The notes beneath the pieces are model-generated. The model was not told the DNA's origin. It made no database searches and saw nothing but the letters and a program-made list of their open reading frames with translations. A stretch of 45,044 bases of DNA from DATAEU01 sp046724395 (GTDB lineage Bacteria; Actinomycetota; UBA4738; HRBIN12), in assembly GCA_046724395.1 (NCBI GenBank), contig JBKOWM010000005.1:1-45044 (forward strand), written 5' to 3'. Below, in pieces: positions 40,097-45,044 of the stretch. The translations under genes and the position numbers were made by a program. Each line of letters opens with the position of its first letter. Within the stretch, counting starts at the first letter, position 1.

Positions 40097-40123
40097 GCCC
40101 TAGGTAAGGGATCCCGTCGCCTC

Positions 40124-40879
40124 ATGGGTCCGGTCGTGGGCGATCCATTCGCCGAGAAGTCGGAGTGGTTCGACGAGCACTACGGGACGACCCGAGGCCG
40201 TATCCGCCTCGCCCTCGTCCTCGAGCGCGTGCGGGCGCTGCTTCCACCCCCACCCGCGACGATCCTCGACGCCGGCGGGGGCACCGGCGCCTTTGCCATT
40301 CCGCTGGCGACCGACGGGTACGACGTCACCGTGTTGGACAGCTCGGAGGAATGGCTCGAGCGCGCCCGGGCCAACGCCCGGAGCGCTGGCGTCTCCGTCC
40401 GCAGCGTCCGGGCCGAGGTCGAGAGGGCGGCCCTCGTCGTTCACACGCGGTTCGATGCGGCGCTTTGCCACGCCGTTCTGATGTACACGGCCGACCCGCG
40501 CGTCGGCCTGGAACAGCTTCGCTCGCTCGTTCGCCAGGGCGGAGGGCTCTCGTTGCTCGAGAAGAACGCGGATGCGATCGCGCTTCGTCCGGGGCTTCGC
40601 GGCGACTACGCGGAGGCCCGCCGGGTGCTGCACGACCGCGTCTCCGCGGGCCGGCTCGGAATCCAGAACCGTGCGCACACGATCGAGGAGTGGGACCGGA
40701 TGCTCCGGGAGACGGGGTGGACCCTCGTTGACTGGATCGGGGCCCGGCTGTTCTCCGATCTGGCCCCCGACGCCGTTTCGGACGACGCCTTCGAGGCCCT
40801 TATCGCGCTCGAGCGCGAGGCCGGCGAGCTCGAGAGCTACCGCCGGATGTCACGGCTGGTCCACATCTGGGCGCGATGA
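40124..40879 (+). CDS. Class I SAM-dependent methyltransferase (CmoM-like)
   Basis: 251 residues. SAM-binding motif I ILDAGGGTGAFAIPLA at about residues 46-61, acidic motif II end YDVTVLDSSEEWLERAR, and post-I FDAALCHAVLMYTADP. The N-terminal EKSEWFDEHYGTTRGRIRLALVLERV resembles tRNA U34 carboxymethyl methyltransferase CmoM (SmtA), but the substrate cannot be set from this. taaggga precedes the ATG. A hairpin follows 7 bp after the stop. Confidence 0.85.
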   Translation: MGPVVGDPFAEKSEWFDEHYGTTRGRIRLALVLERVRALLPPPPATILDAGGGTGAFAIPLATDGYDVTVLDSSEEWLERARANARSAGVSVRSVRAEVERAALVVHTRFDAALCHAVLMYTADPRVGLEQLRSLVRQGGGLSLLEKNADAIALRPGLRGDYAEARRVLHDRVSAGRLGIQNRAHTIEEWDRMLRETGWTLVDWIGARLFSDLAPDAVSDDAFEALIALEREAGELESYRRMSRLVHIWAR

Positions 40880-40886
40880 CCGCGCT

Positions 40887-40911
40887 GGCGGGACGACGCC
40901 GAGATCCCGCC
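40887..40911. terminator. Hairpin between convergent genes
   Basis: ggcggga pairs with tcccgcc across an 11-nt loop, just after the methyltransferase stop and before the end of the VOC gene. There is no T-run. It is a candidate terminator for the + strand unit. Confidence 0.4.
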
Positions 40912-40981
40912 TGCTCGTCCGCGGCTAGACGCGCGCGCGGGCACAGGTGGCGAAAGGCCGGGATGCCGTGCGAGGACCGAC

Positions 40982-41416
40982 TCACCAAGGCGCCACCGTC
41001 ACGCCGCCCCATTCCTCGGGTTCCACGTCTCGAAGGGTCTGGGTCAGTTCCCAGCGGTGACCGGCCAGGTCGTCGAGCATGGCCGAGCGCTCTCCGTACT
41101 CATGCGTCGTCGGCTCCTCGATGACGCGGGCCCCGCAACCTCGGGCGCGAGCGCATGCCGCGTCGACGTCCGAAACCCGAATCTTGATGACGTGCGTCAC
41201 GACGCCCGGGCTGGGCGCCACGTGTTCGCGCCGGCTGTCCGCGACGATGATCGCGCCATCGGTTCCCACCCGCATCTGGGCGCGATGGGCGTCGCCCACG
41301 CGCACCCGCTCCTCGAAACCGAGCGCCGACGCCAGCCATTCGACGGCGGCGCGGACGTCCGGATAGACGAGCACCGGCGTCACCGTGACCGGCGGCGCGG
41401 AACGGTTCGTCCGCAT
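40982..41416 (-). CDS. VOC (glyoxalase/PhnB-like) family protein
   Basis: 144 residues. One vicinal-oxygen-chelate domain: VTPVLVYPDVRAAVEWLASALGF, AQMRVGTDGAIIVADS, VIKIRVSDVDAACARARGCGARVIEEP, and ERSAMLDDLAGHRWELTQT at the C-terminus. This arrangement is typical of PhnB-like and bleomycin-resistance-like proteins. A metal-dependent or substrate-binding role is likely; no substrate can be given. Confidence 0.88.
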   Translation of the reverse strand: MRTNRSAPPVTVTPVLVYPDVRAAVEWLASALGFEERVRVGDAHRAQMRVGTDGAIIVADSRREHVAPSPGVVTHVIKIRVSDVDAACARARGCGARVIEEPTTHEYGERSAMLDDLAGHRWELTQTLRDVEPEEWGGVTVAPW

Positions 41417-41527
41417 GCGGAGAAGTCTACGGTTGCGGTAGGCCGCCGATGAGTCCGGCAGCGGTGGGCCGTCTCATCCCGGCGTGGACGGTCCACTCGG
41501 GGAACCACCCGGAAAGGGAGGCGAGAG

Positions 41528-42136
41528 ATGAGGAAGCTGCTCGTGACGACGTTCCTGACGCTCGACGGGGTCATGCAGGCGCCCGGCGGCCCGGGGGAGG
41601 ACGACGACGGCGGCTTTGCCTACGGGGGCTGGTCCGTGAACTATTGGGACGACGTCATGAATCAGGTCATGACCGAGTTCATGAGCCCGCCGTTCGATCT
41701 GGTTCTCGGGCGTCGAACGTACGACATCTTCGCCTCGTATTGGCCGAACGCGCCCGAGGAGGAGGGGAAGGCCCTGAACGACGCGACCAAGTATGTCGCC
41801 TCGCGCGGCCGTCCGGCGCTGGACTGGGGACCGGCCGTTCTGATCCAGGGCGACGCGGCGGCGGGCATCGCCGAGCTCAAGAAGGGGGACGGTCCCGAAC
41901 TGCAGGTCCACGGCAGCGGGAACCTCATCCAGACGCTGATGCGTCACGGCCTCGTCGATGAGTATCACGTGTCGGTCTTTCCGGTCGTCGTCGGTTCGGG
42001 CAAGCGGCTGTTCGCCGACGGTTCCGTTCCGTCAGGTCTCAGGCTCGTCGACAGCAAGGTCTCGACGAGCGGTGTCGTGATCGGGACGTACGAGCCGGCG
42101 GGTGAGCTCGTCACGGGGACGTTCGCGCCGGAGTGA
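41528..42136 (+). CDS. RibD C-terminal/dihydrofolate reductase-like protein
   Basis: 202 residues, ATG preceded by aaagggaggcgaga. RibD_C fold: MRKLLVTTFLTLDGVMQAPG at the start, LVLGRRTYDIFASYWP, then LQVHGSGNLIQTLMRHGLVDEYHVSVFPVVVGSGKRLF. These proteins reduce pteridine-like or unknown substrates with NADPH and are not true DHFR. Nine base pairs separate it from the methyltransferase gene, so they are likely one transcript. Confidence 0.9.
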   Translation: MRKLLVTTFLTLDGVMQAPGGPGEDDDGGFAYGGWSVNYWDDVMNQVMTEFMSPPFDLVLGRRTYDIFASYWPNAPEEEGKALNDATKYVASRGRPALDWGPAVLIQGDAAAGIAELKKGDGPELQVHGSGNLIQTLMRHGLVDEYHVSVFPVVVGSGKRLFADGSVPSGLRLVDSKVSTSGVVIGTYEPAGELVTGTFAPE

Positions 42137-42145
42137 GCGGGCCGG

Positions 42146-42979
42146 ATGAAGTTGCGGCTTCGACGCGAGCGGATTCTGGTCGGCCTCCGCGGGCTGGCCC
42201 TCCTTCGTGGATGGCCGTTCGGGCATCCGGAGGAGGCTGACACTCAGCTCGACGCGGTGCGTGATGCGGTCGCCATGGACGCCTCCGCGATGACGATCGA
42301 TGCGGACGGCGTCGGGGTGGCCGAGGCCTATGCGTCATGGTCGCTGACCTACGACGCTCCGAACCCACTCATCGTCGCGGAGGAGCCCGCCGTCCGCGCG
42401 TTCCTCGAAGGCATCGACCGAGGGCTTGCGCTGGACGTCGCGACGGGAACCGGTCGGCTGGCCCGGCTTCTCGGCGAGCTCGGTCATCGTGTCATCGCTC
42501 TTGACGTCTCCGAGGAGATGCTCGATCGAGCTCGCGTGAACGCGCCCGGCGCGGCGCTCGTCCGCGGGGACGTCCGTGCGCTGCCCGTCCGAGATGCGAG
42601 CGTCGACCTGGTGACATGCGCCCTGGCGCTGACCCACGTCGCAGATCTCCGTGCGCCGATCGCCGGGTTCGCCGGGGTGCTCCGGCCCGGGGGCCGCCTG
42701 ATCGTCTCGGATATACACCCGGTCGCCGTCGCGACCGGCGCTCACGCGTTCTTCGTGCGAGCCGACGGCACGCGGGGGGTCGTGAGGAACGAGATCCACT
42801 GGCCGAGCGAATACGTCGAGGCGTTCCGCTCGGCAGGTCTCGTGATCGAGCGCGCCGCCGAGCCGGCGTTCAACGAGTCCTTCGTCGACGAGATGCCGGA
42901 GCAGGCGGTTCGCGATGCGGCGAGGGAGGCGCTGATCGGACTGCCGTTCGCCCTGGTCTGGTTGGTCGAGAAACCGTGA
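42146..42979 (+). CDS. Class I SAM-dependent methyltransferase
   Basis: 277 residues. The catalytic domain begins at about residue 50 (GVAEAYASWSLTYDAPNPLI). Motif I is ALDVATGTGRLARLLGELGH at about 92-111, motif II VIALDVSEEMLDRAR, then VDLVTCALALTHVADL and LRPGGRLIVSDIHPV. The 50-residue basic N-terminal lead (LRLRRERILVGLRGLALLRG) appears in related UbiE-like proteins, which supports the start at 42146 over later ATGs. The substrate is unknown. Confidence 0.85.
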   Translation: MKLRLRRERILVGLRGLALLRGWPFGHPEEADTQLDAVRDAVAMDASAMTIDADGVGVAEAYASWSLTYDAPNPLIVAEEPAVRAFLEGIDRGLALDVATGTGRLARLLGELGHRVIALDVSEEMLDRARVNAPGAALVRGDVRALPVRDASVDLVTCALALTHVADLRAPIAGFAGVLRPGGRLIVSDIHPVAVATGAHAFFVRADGTRGVVRNEIHWPSEYVEAFRSAGLVIERAAEPAFNESFVDEMPEQAVRDAAREALIGLPFALVWLVEKP

Positions 42980-43038
42980 AGGACGGAGCGCGGCCACCCC
43001 ACGACGGGGCGGGCTGTCTGGTCTCGCTTTCGCATCAC

Positions 43039-43926
43039 CTAGGTGCGGCCGAGCACGTCGGCCGCGATTCCGCCGACGCGCTGGGGGTCGGCGATGGCGT
43101 CGATCTCGACGATCCGGCCCGCGGCGACGATGAAACCTATTACCGCGATCGGCCGGTCGGCCACGGTCACGATCACGCCGGCGGCGCCGTTGACCAGCGC
43201 AGGGTGCAGCTCCGCGGCGGGGTTCCTGAACGTGAGCGCCTGTCGGGCAACCGTCGCCGCCCCGCGCACCACCCTGGTGCCGGGACGTCCGGCGCCGACG
43301 TCGGACCGGAGCACGACGTCGGGGTGGAGCACCGCGACGAGGGCATCGAAGTCGCCGTCGCGCGCCGCCGAGAAGAAGGCGTCGACGACGGCTCGTTGAT
43401 GATCGACGTCGGCGTCGGGAGCCGGGATGCCGGCGCCTTTCACCCGTCGCCGCGCGCGGCTCGCGAGCTGTCTGGCCGCGGTGCGCGTCCGGCCGACCAT
43501 CGGGGCGATCTCCTCGAACGGCAGCTCGAACATGTCATGAAGGACGAAGGCGAGCCGCTCGGCCGGGCTCAGCGTCTCGAGTACGACCTGGAGGGCGAGG
43601 CCAACCGAGTCGGCGAGCAGCGCCTCCTCCTCGGGCTGCAGCTCGCCGTCCGGCGTGACGACCGGGTCCGGCACCAGAGCGTCGAACGACTCCTCGCGTC
43701 GAGCGTTTCGCGAGCGGAGGGCATTCAGGCACACGCGCGCGACGATCGTCGTCAGCCATGCGCGCAGATTCTGCACGTCGTCGGCCTCCGATCGGCTGAC
43801 GCGCAGCCAGGCATCCTGAAGCGCGTCGTCGGCCTCCGTCAGTGAGCCGAGCATCCGATAGGCCACCGCCCGCAGGTGCGACCGGTTCTCCTCGAATCGA
43901 TCCGCGAGCCATCCGTTCCTGTTCAT
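43039..43926 (-). CDS. ECF41-type RNA polymerase sigma factor with SnoaL-like C-terminal domain
   Basis: 295 residues, ATG 43926. Sigma2 region: DRFEENRSHLRAVAYRMLGSLTEADDALQDAWLRV. Sigma4: LETLSPAERLAFVLHDMFELPFEEIAPMVGRTRTAARQLASRARRR. The linker has LVPDPVV, matching the WLPEPVV-type motif of ECF41. The last 110 residues are a SnoaL/NTF2-like domain (HQRAVVDAFFSAARDGDFDALVAVLHPDVVLRSD), which in ECF41 replaces an anti-sigma factor and tunes activity. It is divergent from an NAD(P)-binding oxidoreductase gene, the usual ECF41 neighbour and target. Promoters that fit ECF41 lie between them. Confidence 0.92.
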   Translation of the reverse strand: MNRNGWLADRFEENRSHLRAVAYRMLGSLTEADDALQDAWLRVSRSEADDVQNLRAWLTTIVARVCLNALRSRNARREESFDALVPDPVVTPDGELQPEEEALLADSVGLALQVVLETLSPAERLAFVLHDMFELPFEEIAPMVGRTRTAARQLASRARRRVKGAGIPAPDADVDHQRAVVDAFFSAARDGDFDALVAVLHPDVVLRSDVGAGRPGTRVVRGAATVARQALTFRNPAAELHPALVNGAAGVIVTVADRPIAVIGFIVAAGRIVEIDAIADPQRVGGIAADVLGRT

Positions 43927-43927
43927 C

Positions 43928-43954
43928 CGTCACATCCTCTCGCCGCTCCGGGTC
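43928..43954 (+). promoter_or_regulatory. ECF41-type promoter for the oxidoreductase gene
   Basis: CGTCACA (43928-43934), 16 bp, GGTC (43951-43954). This is close to the reported ECF41 pattern TGTCACA-N16-CGTC. Transcription would start near 43960 and run to the ATG at 44006. It lies directly before the sigma gene's start codon on the other strand and faces the reverse promoter at 43990-43964. Confidence 0.6.
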
Positions 43955-43963
43955 ATCCGTGTT

Positions 43964-43990
43964 GACCCGGGCAACGCGGTCGATGTGACC
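43964..43990 (-). promoter_or_regulatory. ECF41-type promoter for the sigma factor gene (autoregulation)
   Basis: Read on the - strand: GGTCACA (43990-43984), 16 bp, GGTC (43967-43964). The -35 core GTCACAT, spacer length and -10 are the same as in the + strand promoter. Transcription would start near 43958 and give a leader of about 32 nt for the sigma gene at 43926. Confidence 0.6.
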
Positions 43991-44005
43991 AGGGAAGGAG
44001 CTCCG

Positions 44006-44815
44006 ATGGATCGGATCCTCGTGACAGGCGGTACCGGAACGCTGGGCCGGCACGTCGTGCGCCGGCTGAGGAGCGCGGGCGTCCACGTCGACGTGCTCAC
44101 GCGTCGCGCGAGCGGGGAGGAGGACGGTGTTCGCTTCGTGACCGGCGACCTCTTGTCCGGTTCCGGCATCGGCTCGGCGGTCGAGGAAGTCTCCACGATC
44201 GTCCACTGCGCGGGAGCGGCACGAGGCGACGATCGCGCCGCGCGCAACCTCGTGGAGGCGGCCTCACACGCCGCGCGGCCGAACATCGTGTACATCTCGG
44301 TCGTAGGTGCCGACCGCGTGCCGGTCCGTGGCCCGATCGACCGGCTGATGTTCGGCTACTTCGCCATGAAGCGGAAGGCGGAGCGTGTCATCGCGGCGTC
44401 CGGCCTTCCGTGGACGACGATGCGGGCGACGCAGTTCTACGACCTGATGTTCAAGGTCGTGCGAGCGCTGACGAAGCTTCCCGTCGTCGCGGTCCCCGCA
44501 GGCGTCTCGTTCCAACCCGTCGACACCGACGAGGTGGCCGCCCGCCTGGTCGAGTTCGCGTTGGGCCCGCCGTCGGCACTCGTTGCCGACATCGCCGGGC
44601 CCCGCGCGTACGCGATGACCGATCTCGTCCGCACCTATCTCGCGGCCGCGCATCGACGCCGGCCCTCGGTCACGCTTCCGTTGCCTGGCGGCGCGGCTCG
44701 CGCCGTTCGCGCGGGCGCGAACCTGCCGCTCGACGGCGTCGTCGGAACCCGGAGGTGGGAGGACTTCGTGAAGCAGCACGTGGAACGCCCGCCCCAAACG
44801 CTTTCCGTAGACTGA
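44006..44815 (+). CDS. NAD(P)-binding atypical SDR oxidoreductase/epimerase
   Basis: 269 residues from ATG 44006, with ggaaggag upstream; an open start at 43985 lies in the promoter region and is not used here. Rossmann loop ILVTGGTGTLGRHVVRRL at residues 4-21, then VEEVSTIVHCAG and NIVYISVVGADRV. The catalytic tyrosine of classical SDRs is not evident (FGYFAMKRKAERVI is the nearest), as in NmrA/SDR_a5-type proteins. It lies divergent from the ECF41 sigma factor, whose known targets are carboxymuconolactone decarboxylases, oxidoreductases and epimerases. It may reduce or sense an electrophile. Confidence 0.88.
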   Translation: MDRILVTGGTGTLGRHVVRRLRSAGVHVDVLTRRASGEEDGVRFVTGDLLSGSGIGSAVEEVSTIVHCAGAARGDDRAARNLVEAASHAARPNIVYISVVGADRVPVRGPIDRLMFGYFAMKRKAERVIAASGLPWTTMRATQFYDLMFKVVRALTKLPVVAVPAGVSFQPVDTDEVAARLVEFALGPPSALVADIAGPRAYAMTDLVRTYLAAAHRRRPSVTLPLPGGAARAVRAGANLPLDGVVGTRRWEDFVKQHVERPPQTLSVD

Positions 44816-44840
44816 GGCACACCAAGGCATCACGCCTCAG
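44812..44840. terminator. Hairpin spanning both stop codons of a convergent pair
   Basis: ctgaggc (44812-44818) pairs with gcctcag (44834-44840) around a 15-nt loop. The left arm holds the TGA of the SDR gene, and the right arm holds the TGA of the - strand gene at 44839-44837. It is a possible bidirectional terminator; there is no T-run. Confidence 0.4.
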
Positions 44841-45044
44841 CCGGGCAGCTCCCACGCGGTTCGTTGCCAGTCGTCGATCCGTTCCCGTCCGCCGAGCACG
44901 AGTGAGGGGAGCGGCATCTGCAGCCATCTCGAGAGAGCGACGACATAGGGCTCGTAGAGTCGGCGGAACGCCTCGAACCGCTCGAGCGCGTGAGGATTGA
45001 GCCGCACGTCGCCAGCGTGTAGCGCCCGGCGCATCTCCTCGGCA
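44837..45044 (-). CDS. C-terminal part of a - strand gene, possibly a potassium-channel family protein
   Basis: The gene runs off the window's right edge; about 68 residues are seen. The sequence ALERFEAFRRLYEPYVVAL, SRWLQMPLPSL and DDWQRTAWE looks like the cytosolic tail of actinobacterial two-transmembrane ion channel proteins (pattern FRRLYEPYV..L...L.MPLPP...W..SAW). No membrane segment lies within the window, so the call rests on this tail only. The ATG at 45034 is probably internal. Confidence 0.45.
   Translation of the reverse strand, partial: AEEMRRALHAGDVRLNPHALERFEAFRRLYEPYVVALSRWLQMPLPSLVLGGRERIDDWQRTAWELPG

Noticed and set aside
1..45044. Mobile elements, prophage, CRISPR arrays or integrated plasmids
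   Set aside because: No transposase, integrase, recombinase, Cas gene, spaced direct-repeat array or terminal inverted repeats were found.

Overview
High-GC chromosomal window, most likely from an uncultured, deep-branching member of the Actinomycetota. The grounds are the order ffs - dnaX - recR - (S9 peptidase) - lysC - asd, which mirrors the actinobacterial dnaX/recR/ask/asd neighbourhood, together with an F420-type LLM oxidoreductase, DUF5709 and DUF6510 proteins, an ECF41 sigma factor, many GTG starts and at least one apparently leaderless promoter. No phage, transposon, integrase, CRISPR array or tRNA was seen.

Layout. (1) 1-8189 is a core housekeeping block on the + strand: SRP RNA, DNA polymerase III tau/gamma, RecR, a cytosolic DPP-IV-like peptidase, aspartate kinase, a zinc-ribbon membrane protein, aspartate-semialdehyde dehydrogenase and a HIT protein. 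The usual ybaB between dnaX and recR is missing. (2) 8206-9083 holds two gene remnants joined head to head, a flavin monooxygenase C-terminus (-) and a frameshifted cupredoxin C-terminus (+). (3) 9087-12748 runs on the - strand: MazG-like, Kup potassium transporter, MFS transporter. (4) 12893-20641 is a compact seven-domain, six-gene + strand operon that looks like a lipid or long-chain alcohol pathway: acyl-CoA reductase fused to a HAD phosphatase, zinc alcohol dehydrogenase, LarA-like (DUF2088) protein, PlsC-type acyltransferase, an unrecognised protein and a TetR regulator. Its promoter has twin CTACC-N4-GGTAG operators and appears leaderless. This is the best candidate for an undescribed system in the window.

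(5) 20677-29709 is a mixed accessory region: sensor kinase, alpha/beta hydrolase, DipZ-like thioredoxin-fold protein, short CDF-type transporter, alcohol dehydrogenase, ABC ATPase, D-2-hydroxyacid dehydrogenase, a second pair of head-to-head remnants, and a TetR gene divergent from an MDR oxidoreductase with two shared operators. (6) 30895-39397 carries a small membrane protein, LtrA and DUF2255, a molybdopterin oxidoreductase - flavin reductase - DUF6510 triad, a lone PAS protein, an LLM oxidoreductase, an AraC regulator, SnoaL-like, DUF2461, Hsp20 and DUF5709 proteins. (7) 39578-45044 has a membrane protein, two methyltransferases, VOC and RibD_C-type proteins, then an ECF41 sigma factor divergent from an NAD(P)-binding oxidoreductase, with two matching ECF41-type promoters facing each other in the gap. 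The window ends inside a - strand gene.

Functions come from motif recognition by eye; no database search or folding was run. Start codons were chosen from ribosome-binding sites, overlaps and family lengths, and alternatives are given where they matter.
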